This document shows positions 15,892-25,810 of a stretch of 64,000 nucleotides of DNA, one piece after another. Under the pieces are notes generated by a model. It saw only the letters and a list, made by a program, of their open reading frames with translations, made no database searches and was not told the DNA's origin. This DNA is from an uncultured Spirochaetia bacterium (GTDB lineage: Bacteria; Spirochaetota; Spirochaetia; JABEVK01). The position numbers were made by a program, and so were the translations under genes. The stretch lies in assembly GCA_937960645.1 (NCBI GenBank), contig CALGPJ010000026.1, positions 1 through 64,000 of the forward strand. Reading direction: 5' to 3'. Numbering within the stretch: the first letter of the stretch is position 1; every line of letters starts with the position of its first letter.

Positions 15892-17841
15892 ATGGATATA
15901 CAACGACTCAAACTCCTCGCAAACTCAGCCCGCGCCCTGAGCATGGATGCCGTGCAGAAGGCGAACTCCGGCCACCCGGGATTGCCCCTGGGGATGGCAG
16001 ACTTCGGCGCCCTGTTCTACACCGAAGTTTTGAAGCACTACCCGCACAAGCCCCAATGGCCCAACAGGGATCGGTTCATTTTGAGTGCCGGGCACGGTTC
16101 GATGTTTCTCTACAGCTTCCTCCACCTGACCGGCTACAACCTCAGTCTGGACGACATCAAGCAATTCCGCCAAATCGGTTCCAAGACTCCGGGGCACCCG
16201 GAGTACGGCCTCACCGAGGGTGTGGAGACCACCACGGGGCCGCTGGGTCAGGGCTTTGCCAATGCGGTGGGCTTCGCCATGGCGGAAAAACGGCTTGCCG
16301 CCCTGTTCAACGAACCCGATTACCCGATCGTCGATCATTACACCTACGTCCTCTGTGGGGATGGCGATCTTCAGGAAGGAATCAGCGCCGAGGCCGCCGC
16401 CATTGCCGCGCACTGGGGGCTGAACAAGCTCATCGTGTTCTACGACAGCAACGACGTCACCTTGGATGGGCCGGCCTCCAAAAGCATGAGCGAAGACATG
16501 GCCCTGAGGTTCCAGGGCCATGGCTGGAAGGTCCTTCAGGGAGATGCCTACGATTACGAGGGCATGCTCCGTCTGGTTCGGGAAGCCCAGCAGTCGGATC
16601 GTCCCGTCCTGGTGATTCTCAAGAGCGTCATTGGCTACGGGTCGCCCAACAAGGCGGGAAGCTTCAAGGCTCACGGGGCACCTTTGGGGCCGGACGAAAT
16701 CAAGCTCACCCGGGAGAAACTGGGTATTCCCGACCAGGATTTTTGGATTGCGCCGGAAGTGGAGCCCCTCATCCGGGAAAAGCAGGCGGAGTGGGCCAGG
16801 TCCTACGAGGACTGGGTCGAGCTCGTGCGCCGCTGGTCGGACCAATTTCCCGAGAAGCGGGACCTCTGGCAGGAAATGTTCGGTCCCGTCGAGGTCAGCC
16901 TTGCCAAGCTATCGGCGATCGAACAACCCGTGGGCGAATCCATCGCTACCCGAAACGCCAGCCAACGGGTTCTCAAGGCCCTGGCCGAGGTGGTTCCGGG
17001 ACTGATCGGCGGCAGCGCCGACCTGAGCCACTCCACCATGACCGACATCCCGGGGGGAACCTTTGGCAAGGCTGATCCCAGGGGGCGGATCCTGAACTTC
17101 GGTGTGCGCGAACACGCCATGGGAGCCATCGTCAACGGCATCGTCCTGCACGGCGGCCATCGCGCGTTTGGAGGAACCTTTTTGACCTTCAGCGACTACC
17201 AACGCACGCCTATCCGCCTGGCGAGTCTGATGGGAATACCCAGCATCTTCCTCTACACCCACGATTCCGTGTTTCTCGGTGAGGACGGGCCCACCCACCA
17301 GAGCGTCGAGCACCTCACCCTGTTGCGCTCCATACCAGGGTTACTGGTGCTTCGGCCTGCGGATGCCCAGGAGACCCTCGAGGCCTGGAAACTCCTGCTA
17401 CGGCGGGAAGACGGTCCGAGCGCCATCGTCCTCTCGCGGCAAAACCTCGTCACCTTTCCCAAGCCTGAGGGCTGGGAGATGGACTATGCCGAGGGGGCCT
17501 ACATCGCCCACGAACCCGACGGGGAGCCTGAAACGGTGGTCCTCGCCACGGGGAGCGAGGTGAATCTGGCCCTGGAGGCGGTCAAGTTGACCACCAAAAA
17601 GGTGCGGGTCGTATCGGTGTCCAGCCTGGAATTGCTGCAGGTCAACGAGAGTCACCGGAAAAAACTCATACCGACGACAGCCCGCGTGGTGGCCTGCGAG
17701 GCCGGCCTGGGTCTGTGCTGGCACCGTTACATCAGCCCCGGAGGTTTTTTGGGAATTGAACGGTTCGGAGAGTCAGGTCCGGGGGCGGCGGTGGCCAAAC
17801 ACCTGGGACTGACCGCCGAGAATCTGGCTCGATTGTTTTAG
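15892..17841 (+). CDS. tkt: Transketolase
   Basis: A 649-residue thiamine-diphosphate enzyme of the pentose phosphate pathway that moves two-carbon units between sugar phosphates. The thiamine motif GDGDLQEGISAEAA...N is seen near residue 155-185, the first His block is NSGHPGLPLGMAD, and the pyrimidine-domain block FGVREHAMGAIVNG is present. Start at ATG 15892, three bases after AGGAG; the open frame reaches further upstream but lacks family sequence. A hexamer TATTCT ends six bases before the ATG, so a leaderless transcript is also possible. Its stop shares one base with the GTG of the next gene. Confidence 0.95.
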   Translation: MDIQRLKLLANSARALSMDAVQKANSGHPGLPLGMADFGALFYTEVLKHYPHKPQWPNRDRFILSAGHGSMFLYSFLHLTGYNLSLDDIKQFRQIGSKTPGHPEYGLTEGVETTTGPLGQGFANAVGFAMAEKRLAALFNEPDYPIVDHYTYVLCGDGDLQEGISAEAAAIAAHWGLNKLIVFYDSNDVTLDGPASKSMSEDMALRFQGHGWKVLQGDAYDYEGMLRLVREAQQSDRPVLVILKSVIGYGSPNKAGSFKAHGAPLGPDEIKLTREKLGIPDQDFWIAPEVEPLIREKQAEWARSYEDWVELVRRWSDQFPEKRDLWQEMFGPVEVSLAKLSAIEQPVGESIATRNASQRVLKALAEVVPGLIGGSADLSHSTMTDIPGGTFGKADPRGRILNFGVREHAMGAIVNGIVLHGGHRAFGGTFLTFSDYQRTPIRLASLMGIPSIFLYTHDSVFLGEDGPTHQSVEHLTLLRSIPGLLVLRPADAQETLEAWKLLLRREDGPSAIVLSRQNLVTFPKPEGWEMDYAEGAYIAHEPDGEPETVVLATGSEVNLALEAVKLTTKKVRVVSVSSLELLQVNESHRKKLIPTTARVVACEAGLGLCWHRYISPGGFLGIERFGESGPGAAVAKHLGLTAENLARLF

Positions 17842-18509
17842 TGGCCCCTTTGCGACTTGGGGCCATTGCCTTCGACCTCGACGGGACCCTCTACCCGAAC
17901 TCCCAGGTGCTCTGGCCCAGTCTCGGTTTGGCCCTGACCCACCCGCGGCTCCTGCTCGCGTTGGAGGGGGCGAGGCGGGACCTGCGCAGCCGTGGGCCCG
18001 TACAGGACTTCCATGGTGAGCAGGCCAGTCTGGTGGCGCAGCGGCTGAACATCACGCCTCAAACCGCCTTGAAACTCATCGAGGAAAAAATCTACACCGA
18101 GTGGTTTCGGAATTTTTCCCGGTTCACCGTTTTCGAGGGGGTCAGGCCCTTACTGGAGCAGTGCCGCCGGTGGGGGCTGAAGACCGCGGTGATGAGCGAT
18201 TTCCCCATACGCCAAAGACTCAGGGACTTGGGCCTGGGAGATCTGTGGAACCTCACTTTTTCCAGCGAGGAGGTGGGCGCCCTCAAGCCCGACCCTCTTT
18301 GCTTCCAGGAGCTCTGCCGGCGTCTGGAACTGCCCCCCAGCGCCATTCTCTACGTCGGCAACGATTACCGTTACGATGTCGTCGGAGCTAAGGACAGCGG
18401 GCTCTGGGCCGCCCATCTGACCCGTAAACCCAAACCTCAGAGTCGGGCGGACTTCAGTTTCGCCCACTATTCCGAACTTTTGGAATGGCTCAAGGGGTCT
18501 TTTCTTTAA
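17841..18509 (+). CDS. HAD-family hydrolase (phosphatase)
   Basis: A 222-residue haloacid-dehalogenase-type hydrolase. Motif I is FDLDGT (nucleophile D12, acid D14), motif II Ser is in VMSDFP, motif III Lys in ALKPDP and motif IV is VGNDYRYDVVGAKDSG. A helical cap lies between motifs I and II. The start is GTG 17841, overlapping the transketolase TAG by one base, so translation is coupled. Proteins of this subgroup dephosphorylate small metabolites; a sugar phosphate made by transketolase is a reasonable guess from context only. Confidence 0.85.
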   Translation: MAPLRLGAIAFDLDGTLYPNSQVLWPSLGLALTHPRLLLALEGARRDLRSRGPVQDFHGEQASLVAQRLNITPQTALKLIEEKIYTEWFRNFSRFTVFEGVRPLLEQCRRWGLKTAVMSDFPIRQRLRDLGLGDLWNLTFSSEEVGALKPDPLCFQELCRRLELPPSAILYVGNDYRYDVVGAKDSGLWAAHLTRKPKPQSRADFSFAHYSELLEWLKGSFL

Positions 18510-18552
18510 CTTCCTGATGGATTAGACTAAGAGAAAAGTACCTGGGGGGGGT

Positions 18553-21500
18553 ATGGATTTTTTCTCTTTTGGTAACTTGCTGGCCATCGGCCTGTCGATC
18601 GGGATTTTTGTTTTGTATCGATTTATCGATCGAGATAACCGATCGCTCGAAAAAGTTCGACGTTACGTGCAGACCGCTCAGAAAGAACTCGACACCTTTC
18701 TTGCGGAACGGACGCAAATCCTCAAGGATTTTTCCATCGAGTTTCAGGTTCACGAGACGACCGGAAAGCAGCTCATCCAACGGGTCAAGACAGCCGAGGA
18801 AGAACTGAAATCGCGGGCGGAGAGCCTGGAAGATTTGACCCAGCGGTTCGATCTGCTGCAGGCCAAGGTGACGGACCTGGAGCAGATGTCCGGCAAGGTC
18901 GACGAAAACCTCAACCGTCTTCGAGAGGAAAGCGAATTCGTGGACAAGGTCGGCCGAAGGATCAAGGCCGCGGTGGAACAAATGCGGTCCATCGAGGGCG
19001 AGATACCGAACCTCGTCCAGCAATTCTCCCAAAAAAATCTGGAGGAGCTGACGCATGTCCTGGAAAAGCTGCGCGGCCTTGCCACGGAAGAGACGAACAA
19101 GGTCAAGGAGGCGAGCGAGGCAGCCCAACATCGGGTAGCGGAGTTCCAAAAGTTCCTACAGGCCCTCGAAGCCAAGAAACAGACCTATGTTCAGGAAGCT
19201 CAGAAGAATCTGCAGGAAGTCTACACCAAGGCCCACGAAAAGGCCGTCAACGATGTCAAGGCTCTCGAGAAGGAATGGCAGGCCCAGGAAAAAGGTTTCA
19301 GCACGACCCTCAAGCAACACGCGGCTGCCGTGAGCAAACTCGCGGACGATGTGCTGGGAAAGGCCGTTGCCGAATCGCAAAACAAGGCCAGGGAGGCGCA
19401 CACCCTGATTCTGGATCAATTCGCGCGTGTCGAAAATCTGTTTCGGGAATTCGAGGAGAGTTTCAAGTACAAAATCGGCCAGCTGGACAATGTCGGTAAG
19501 GATCTGGATACCCTGGACGCCAACCTCCGGCGGCAAATGAACCAGCAAAAAGAACAAATCTTGGCCGAAATCGGCAACCAGTCCCAGATGCTGCAACAGG
19601 AATTGGACCGTTATCGCAATACGCACAACCAGCAGGTCCAGGAGTTGTCTCAATCCATGAAACATGTGGAGGAGGAGCTGGATGCCCTGAAAGCCCGGGC
19701 CTACGATAACGTGAGCGAAAAACTCAAGGTCTTCGAGGACGAGTTTTTCAGTGATTTGCAGCGAAGGGATGTGTCCATGACCACTTCCTTCGAGGAACTG
19801 CAGCAAAAAATCGCCAACAAGATCCTCGAGGTAGACCAGGAGGTTGCGCGCTCTCTCGAGGCTTCGGCACGTCGATGGCAGGACAAACTCAAAGAAGAAT
19901 TGACCGCCCTGCAAGGAGCCGCAAACGATCAAATCAACAAGGTGGAGACGGGTCTGGTCACCTGGCGGGAAAAAATGGAAGCATCCTGGGGTCTGGTTCA
20001 GAACAGCACCGAGGAGCGCCTGAAGCGTTTCGGGGAGGATCTGGCCAAGACGGCCCAGGACTGGCAGAAGCGGATCGACAACGAGACGGCCCGTAGGGAA
20101 ATTGCACTCAAGGAAGGACTCAGTCAGGTAGAGCGCGAACTCGAGGCCAAAGCAAAGACGATACGGGAAATGGCCGAGTCGCACCGCAACGAGGTCATTG
20201 CCAGGGTCGAGACAACCAAAAGCGACCTGGGGTTGTGGCAAAATCGTTTGGGCGCCCAGTTCAAGGAGATTGAGTCCGAACAATTGGATCAATACCAGAA
20301 CTTCAAGCAGTTCATTCAGGAGAAGATCAACGGACTCAAGGAAGAGTTCACTCGTCAACGTGACGACCTGGTGTTTGCCACCCAGGAGGAACGCGCCAAT
20401 CTCAAGCGCGAGTTGAAGGAACTCAAGGAGGAACTCGACGGCCTGACCCAGAACCTGCACAACCGTACTGCCGCAGCCCTGGAGGAAAGCAAAAAAGAGT
20501 ACGACCTTTTCGTCCTGGATTTCCAACGAAAAATGAGGGAGTTTCAGGCGGAGCAGGATGCTGTGGTCAAGGACTTCAAGGCTGCGGTCAACGACAACAA
20601 GGAAAAGGCAGAGGCCATGCAGAAGAAGCTCTTCGGGAAAATCGAGGACCATTACAATTTGCTTCAGGTCAACCTGGAAGAAATCGACAAGAGACTCAAA
20701 AATTTTGTTGCCCAGACAAAGGTGTTCGAGCGGGCCGATTCCCTGCGCGCTGAATTGAGCGAGGCGATCGAGGACCTCAAGACCCAGATCGAGAAGGTTG
20801 GTCTGCAGCGCAAGGACCTGTTCGAGCTCGAAAATCAGATGGCCCGGATCCGCAAGATTCACGACGAGAACAGCGAGCGCCTCAACCGCTTTCTTTCAGA
20901 GAAGAAGAAGCTGGAGGCCATGGACAACGACTTCCAGAAGGTGGTCAACCTCAGTCAAAGCATGGAGCTGAGGCTGCAGCAGGTGACCAACAGCCACGAC
21001 ACCCTGCAGCAAATCCAGTTCGAGATTCGAAAACTCGAGGAGTATACCAAGGAAATGGACGCGCAGATGGAGAGGCTCGAGCGCCGCCGACAAATCGTGG
21101 ATAGCACCACCGAGAGTGTGGATCGAAACTTCAACCTCATCACTCAGATGGAGCGCCAGATCAAGGAAATGCAGGGAACGGTCGCCGGACTACCCGCCCA
21201 GGTCGAGGAAATCCAGCGGCGGATGCGGACTCTCATTCAAAGCAAGGGAGAAACCGAGGCGGCCATCCAGTTGGCCGGAAAGCTCGAGGGCATTCTCGGA
21301 GATTTGGAAACCCGAGCTGCCAAATTGGACAAGGCCCGCGAATGGTTGGCAGCCACCGAGACCCGTCTGTTGGAGATCAGCAAGCAATCCGAAGAACAGC
21401 TCAAGATCCTGGCCGCCCTCAATAAGAGCGACAGATCCAAATCGGGAGGGGCCCCCGCCAACGATGTGCGGCAGGTTGTCCTGAAACTGGCCCATCAGGG

Positions 21501-21585
21501 CTGGAACAAGGGGGAAATCGCTCGGGTCACCAAGCTCAGTGTCGGTGAGGTGGAACTCATTCTGGAAATGGAGACCAGCAGCTAG
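18553..21585 (+). CDS. Giant membrane-anchored coiled-coil protein with C-terminal helix-turn-helix-like motif
   Basis: A 1010-residue protein: one N-terminal membrane segment (about 7-24, GNLLAIGLSIGIFVLYRFI), then about 900 residues of nearly continuous charged heptads rich in Glu, Lys, Gln and Leu, and a short C-terminal module (about 965-1010, VLKLAHQGWNKGEIARVTKLSVGEVELILEM). That end resembles the DUF6115/SwrB-type helix-turn-helix motif. Topology suggests a cytoplasmic rod tethered to the inner membrane. Large coiled-coil proteins of this layout are known from spirochaetes, where some support cell shape or flagella. The GGGGGGG run just before ATG 18553 serves as ribosome binding site. 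No flagellar gene is nearby to confirm a role. Confidence 0.8.
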   Translation: MDFFSFGNLLAIGLSIGIFVLYRFIDRDNRSLEKVRRYVQTAQKELDTFLAERTQILKDFSIEFQVHETTGKQLIQRVKTAEEELKSRAESLEDLTQRFDLLQAKVTDLEQMSGKVDENLNRLREESEFVDKVGRRIKAAVEQMRSIEGEIPNLVQQFSQKNLEELTHVLEKLRGLATEETNKVKEASEAAQHRVAEFQKFLQALEAKKQTYVQEAQKNLQEVYTKAHEKAVNDVKALEKEWQAQEKGFSTTLKQHAAAVSKLADDVLGKAVAESQNKAREAHTLILDQFARVENLFREFEESFKYKIGQLDNVGKDLDTLDANLRRQMNQQKEQILAEIGNQSQMLQQELDRYRNTHNQQVQELSQSMKHVEEELDALKARAYDNVSEKLKVFEDEFFSDLQRRDVSMTTSFEELQQKIANKILEVDQEVARSLEASARRWQDKLKEELTALQGAANDQINKVETGLVTWREKMEASWGLVQNSTEERLKRFGEDLAKTAQDWQKRIDNETARREIALKEGLSQVERELEAKAKTIREMAESHRNEVIARVETTKSDLGLWQNRLGAQFKEIESEQLDQYQNFKQFIQEKINGLKEEFTRQRDDLVFATQEERANLKRELKELKEELDGLTQNLHNRTAAALEESKKEYDLFVLDFQRKMREFQAEQDAVVKDFKAAVNDNKEKAEAMQKKLFGKIEDHYNLLQVNLEEIDKRLKNFVAQTKVFERADSLRAELSEAIEDLKTQIEKVGLQRKDLFELENQMARIRKIHDENSERLNRFLSEKKKLEAMDNDFQKVVNLSQSMELRLQQVTNSHDTLQQIQFEIRKLEEYTKEMDAQMERLERRRQIVDSTTESVDRNFNLITQMERQIKEMQGTVAGLPAQVEEIQRRMRTLIQSKGETEAAIQLAGKLEGILGDLETRAAKLDKAREWLAATETRLLEISKQSEEQLKILAALNKSDRSKSGGAPANDVRQVVLKLAHQGWNKGEIARVTKLSVGEVELILEMETSS

Positions 21586-21586
21586 A

Positions 21587-23245
21587 TCACTTTTCGTGCA
21601 TGACTTCGGTGCCGTTCCAGTCGATGGGGGGCGGCTCCCGGAGATAGTGTTCGCTGCGTTGGATCATCTCAGTGGCCATGTAGTCGTCCGGCAGGTACTC
21701 CAGGGTTTTGTGGAAAAAGCTCAGCGCGTTTTTGAAGTTTCGCTCGTAATAGGCCTCCAGCCCGCTGTGGTAGTGAGCCCAGCCGGCTTTTTCGGCCTCC
21801 GATAGGGTGCGGCGGACGGTGTAAATCCCCACGCCCTGGGACTTTCCCTTGACCGCCACCTTGTCCAGGAGACGGCAAAGGACGTACCTTCCCACCTTTT
21901 GATACACGAACTCGGAAATCACGAATTGCTCGTGATATTTCTTGGTCAGTCCCTCGAGCCTGCTCGCGAGGTTGACCGTATCGCCGATGACGGTGTAGTC
22001 CATCTTTTTGTCCGAACCGATGTTTCCGATGGTGACCTCACCGTAGTTGATGCCGATACCGATGTTGAAGGTGACCTTTCCCTGGGCCTTTTGTTCCCTG
22101 TTGAACTCTACCAGGGCCTCGGTCATGCCCAGGGCCGCATTGACGCTCATCAGGGCGTCGTTTTCGCTGGCGACGGGGGCACCGAAGAAGGCCATGATCG
22201 CGTCCCCGATGTACTTGTCGACAAAGCCGTTGTGCGAGGTGATGATATCGACCATGATGCTGAAATAGCGGTTGAGGTTGGTCACCAGTTCGTCGGGCCG
22301 CATCGACTCCGAGATGGTAGTGAAACTGCGAATGTCCGAAAACAGGATGGCGAGTTCGCGGTTTTGGCCGACGAGGCTTTTCTCGGGGTGGCTGAAGACC
22401 TCGTCGATGACGTGCTTGGGAACGTACTTTTGAAAGATGTTTCGAACCTTTTGTTCGTTCTTTCGGGCAATGACCGATTGCAAGGCAAAGTTTTTGATTT
22501 GAATGGTGGCCCTTTCCAGGTCTTCGATCATATGATTGAAGGTTCCGGCCATGAAACCGATCTCGTCGCGGTATTGGATTTGAACCCGCTGCGAGAGGTC
22601 GTTGGACTCGATGATCCTTTGCATGGCCCGAACCATACGCTGGATGGGACTGGTCAGAAAATTGGCGAACCAAAAGAGAATGAAAATGCCGATGAGGGCA
22701 CTCGCACCCATGACCAGGTAAGTCTGGAAGCGAATTTCATCGACTCCGGCGAAAAAGGTCTTTTGAGACTCGGTCACACCGAGGTACCAGGACCAGGGCT
22801 CGAAGACGAAAAATTGGCCGACCATGGGGGTGCCCCCCATACTGACCACATGCCAGCCGCTTTGGTTCTCCTGGAACATCGTTTGAAGTTGGTTTTTTTC
22901 GTCATCGTTGAGGGAAACCTCCCGCGTGGAAAAAACCACTTGACCATCCTTATCCAGGGCGAAAATCAGCTCGGTGGGGGACTTCACCAGGGTCGCCGCG
23001 AAGATATTGACGGCCTGTTGGGCGGTTTTGATGAATTCGGGGTTTTCCTGGAGCTGGTTCTGCTCGAGGATGCTGTGCTGGGTGTCCAGGTTCTTGGACA
23101 TTTCCTGGGCCTTGAAGCTCAAAAAATCCACCGCAACCCGGGTAAGTGCCACCTCGGCACTGTAACTCGAGAGATACCCCGAGGTTAAAAGTGTAGAGAT
23201 CAGGAGTGGGAGGACGGTGAAGATGATCTTGAGTCGAATACTCAT
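21587..23245 (-). CDS. Membrane class III adenylate cyclase with HAMP domain
   Basis: A 552-residue receptor cyclase making cAMP from ATP. Layout: membrane segment 7-27, extracytoplasmic sensor about 30-172 (probably a single Cache-like domain), membrane segment 176-197, HAMP 198-250, catalytic domain about 293-470. Metal-binding Asp residues are in LFSDIRSF (D304) and YIGDAIM (D348); K344 and the Asp of MDYTVIGDTVNLASR are the ATP-selecting pair, and the Asn-x3-Arg transition-state pair is present. A short TPR-like tail follows (AHYHSGLEAYYERNFKNALSFFHKTLE). It lies between two coiled-coil genes and is convergent with the first, three bases apart from its stop codon. Confidence 0.92.
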   Translation of the reverse strand: MSIRLKIIFTVLPLLISTLLTSGYLSSYSAEVALTRVAVDFLSFKAQEMSKNLDTQHSILEQNQLQENPEFIKTAQQAVNIFAATLVKSPTELIFALDKDGQVVFSTREVSLNDDEKNQLQTMFQENQSGWHVVSMGGTPMVGQFFVFEPWSWYLGVTESQKTFFAGVDEIRFQTYLVMGASALIGIFILFWFANFLTSPIQRMVRAMQRIIESNDLSQRVQIQYRDEIGFMAGTFNHMIEDLERATIQIKNFALQSVIARKNEQKVRNIFQKYVPKHVIDEVFSHPEKSLVGQNRELAILFSDIRSFTTISESMRPDELVTNLNRYFSIMVDIITSHNGFVDKYIGDAIMAFFGAPVASENDALMSVNAALGMTEALVEFNREQKAQGKVTFNIGIGINYGEVTIGNIGSDKKMDYTVIGDTVNLASRLEGLTKKYHEQFVISEFVYQKVGRYVLCRLLDKVAVKGKSQGVGIYTVRRTLSEAEKAGWAHYHSGLEAYYERNFKNALSFFHKTLEYLPDDYMATEMIQRSEHYLREPPPIDWNGTEVMHEK

Positions 23246-23326
23246 GTTTTCAATCTCATCATAGGTTCAATGTAATCCAATTATCGGTTAAAGGATCACA
23301 CTGCCGATATTATATAAGAGAAAAAC

Positions 23327-25810
23327 ATGATCGATGACAAGCAGGAACAAAACCTGGAAATCGCCTTTTCCAACGAAGAGGAGCGCCAGGAAGTATTACG
23401 AGAGATCGAACGACTCACCGCCGATACCCAGAAGCTGGTGAACGGGGCGGCAGCGAAGGCCCTGAAAGCCGTTCCCCGAGGGGTCTGGTTTCCCCTCCTG
23501 ATCAACCTTTTCAGCATCGGTTTGTTCGCCGGAGGGCTGGTGGGCGCCCAGTGGTATTTTGGACAGCGCCAGCAGGAAATCCAGGTTCAGACCCAACAAG
23601 CCTTTTCTGTCGAAGGCCGGCTGGTAGCCAAGCTCCTGGAGGAATCCCAAAAACGGCTGCGCGAACAGCAGGAACAAATCAATCAGATTCAATCCGAGTT
23701 CGAGCGCCTGGCCCGGGAAAAAGAAAACCTGGCCGGCCAGTTCGATCAACAGCTCAGGGATCGGGAGGCTCGGCTGCGGCAGGAGCTGGAGGATAGACTG
23801 AACGCCGAGAGGGCCCGATTGCAACAGCAGGGGCTGAGTCCCGCCGAGATCGATCGTCGGCTCCGTGAATTTGAAAACCGGCAAAACCAGGAGTTGGAAC
23901 AGACCCTGAGGCGGGCAAGGGAAGAGGCTGAACGGGAGATTCGTGCCCGGGAAGAACAGCTTGCCAATCTTTCGGGTGCTCTGGAACGAGCCAGGCAGGC
24001 GGAACAGGAAACACGCCGCCAAATCGAGGCCCAATCCCAGTCAAGGACCGACGCCCTGCAGACCCAATTGAGCGAGCAGGCGGCCTTTTTGGAGCAAATG
24101 AGCCGGGAGAGAGAGGCCGAAGTCAACATTTTGCGTCAAATCGAGGCGGGATTGACGGAAGTCCGCCGTGGTCTGGAGGTAGATACCAACACCGCGCTGG
24201 AACGGCTGGGAGTGGTGGATAACCTTTTGGCGGTAAATCTGAACAATGCTTCCGAAAATCTGGCCCGCCGCCTGCGCCCCTTGCAGACGGCCAGCAACGC
24301 CATTCGCGAAAGTCTCAATCGAATATCGGTTCGAGAGGTCGTTGAAGTTTCCGGGAAGGATCCTCGGATCGAGCAGCTCTCGGGTTTGGTAGCTCAGGCC
24401 AGGGACGAACCGGCGCGCCGGGCGGAACTCTGGGAAAGGGCGGTAGGACTCATCGAAGAGGTAGCCGAGGCTAACCGGGGACTGAGGCAGCTCGATGAGG
24501 AACGGCGACGTATCGAGCGCACACAGCGGGAGCAGGACAGGCTCAACCGGGTGCGTCAAATTCTCGGCGGGGTCAACCCCGAGGATACTGCCACCTGGGA
24601 GAAACTCAGCGATGCGATCGCTCCAGCCGACGCCGCTCTTTACGAGGTGGAACTTCGTGAGGCCGTCCAAAAGGTTTTGAATCAAGGGCTGATTTTGTCC
24701 CGGCGCCCCAACACCGAAAGCCTGCGCGGCCTCGAGGAAGAACTGCAAAATTTACGCCGTTTGAACCAAAGCCTGACCGAGCGCTCCCAGGCCGCAGAAG
24801 AGCGCACCCGGGAACTCGAGGGCTTGGTGGCCGATCTCAGGAAACAACTCGAGGAGTTGAGAGCGGCCTCCGGTGATAATCGTAACCTGTTGGAGCAGAT
24901 CGAGTCGGCGCGCAGGGATTTGACGCAACTGAATCGAGAACTGGAGGACCTGCGCAAGAGCAGGGACGAAGACTCCCGGAAACTCTCCGAACGGGAAAAA
25001 GCGTTGAAAGATTTGAATGAGGAAAAGACCAGGCTCCTTGCCGAAGTCGCCCGGCTGGGGGAAGAACTGCGGGGGCGCGAATCCCAGCTCTCCTCGGTAC
25101 AGGCAATCGGGGATGATTTGGCCGAGCTTCAAGCCTACCGAAGCAGGATCGAGAGCTTCCGGCAGGCTTACAACACCGCCGCTCAGGAGGCTCTACGGAG
25201 CCTTTCCCAGGCTCGAAACCAGGCCGAATTCGATCAGGCGGTCCAGAAACTTTCGCAATCTATCCGGGATGCCGACAAAAACAATCTTTTATCGAACTTC
25301 AATCAACTTTTGAATTCGCTGGCTAGCGGTCCGAGCAGATTTTTAGTCAAGCCCGAAGAGGTCACCCAGGCACGTAAAAAGGCGTTGAACGATGTTCTCA
25401 CCCTCACGACATATCTGAGGGGGAACAGCGGCCGTGGCGAGATTCTCAGCGCCGAGCTCAGGAACATGAGCCTCCGGGATGCCGATTTTGCCACTGTTGT
25501 GAAATCGATACAGGAGCTCACGGTTCGGGGTGCCGAGGAGGCTCCAGTGCCGCTCGCCCAGTGGAGGGCCATCGGATCGGTCGTGAGTGCCGTGGGGGAA
25601 AGACTCAACATCGATATCCTGACCAGTCCGGAGGCGGTGGTGGTGGGCCTGAGAGTGCAAATAAGGCGGGCGGGCAATACCGACCAGGTCCTGGCCGAGG
25701 GGCGCATCACCTCGGTGAGCGGCGGCCGGGCTCAGGCCCGTGTAACCTCACGAACCGAAAACCAAAGGCTTCCCATCGGAGGAGATGTCGTTTATCTCGA
25801 GGTCCCCTGA
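23327..25810 (+). CDS. Membrane-anchored coiled-coil protein with C-terminal beta domain
   Basis: An 827-residue protein: cytoplasmic N-terminus of about 50 residues, one membrane segment (about 54-77, WFPLLINLFSIGLFAGGLVGAQWYF), long coiled coil to about residue 620, a helical stretch, and a C-terminal beta-rich region (about 740-827) with IDILTSPEAVVVGLRV and GRITSVSGGRAQARVTS, ending in GGDVVYLEVP. Charge distribution suggests that most of the protein lies outside the cytoplasm. I do not recognise a named family. Its stop overlaps the patatin ATG, so the two are translationally coupled. A TATTAT box (23308-23313) lies 13 bases before the start, without a good -35. Confidence 0.8.
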   Translation: MIDDKQEQNLEIAFSNEEERQEVLREIERLTADTQKLVNGAAAKALKAVPRGVWFPLLINLFSIGLFAGGLVGAQWYFGQRQQEIQVQTQQAFSVEGRLVAKLLEESQKRLREQQEQINQIQSEFERLAREKENLAGQFDQQLRDREARLRQELEDRLNAERARLQQQGLSPAEIDRRLREFENRQNQELEQTLRRAREEAEREIRAREEQLANLSGALERARQAEQETRRQIEAQSQSRTDALQTQLSEQAAFLEQMSREREAEVNILRQIEAGLTEVRRGLEVDTNTALERLGVVDNLLAVNLNNASENLARRLRPLQTASNAIRESLNRISVREVVEVSGKDPRIEQLSGLVAQARDEPARRAELWERAVGLIEEVAEANRGLRQLDEERRRIERTQREQDRLNRVRQILGGVNPEDTATWEKLSDAIAPADAALYEVELREAVQKVLNQGLILSRRPNTESLRGLEEELQNLRRLNQSLTERSQAAEERTRELEGLVADLRKQLEELRAASGDNRNLLEQIESARRDLTQLNRELEDLRKSRDEDSRKLSEREKALKDLNEEKTRLLAEVARLGEELRGRESQLSSVQAIGDDLAELQAYRSRIESFRQAYNTAAQEALRSLSQARNQAEFDQAVQKLSQSIRDADKNNLLSNFNQLLNSLASGPSRFLVKPEEVTQARKKALNDVLTLTTYLRGNSGRGEILSAELRNMSLRDADFATVVKSIQELTVRGAEEAPVPLAQWRAIGSVVSAVGERLNIDILTSPEAVVVGLRVQIRRAGNTDQVLAEGRITSVSGGRAQARVTSRTENQRLPIGGDVVYLEVP

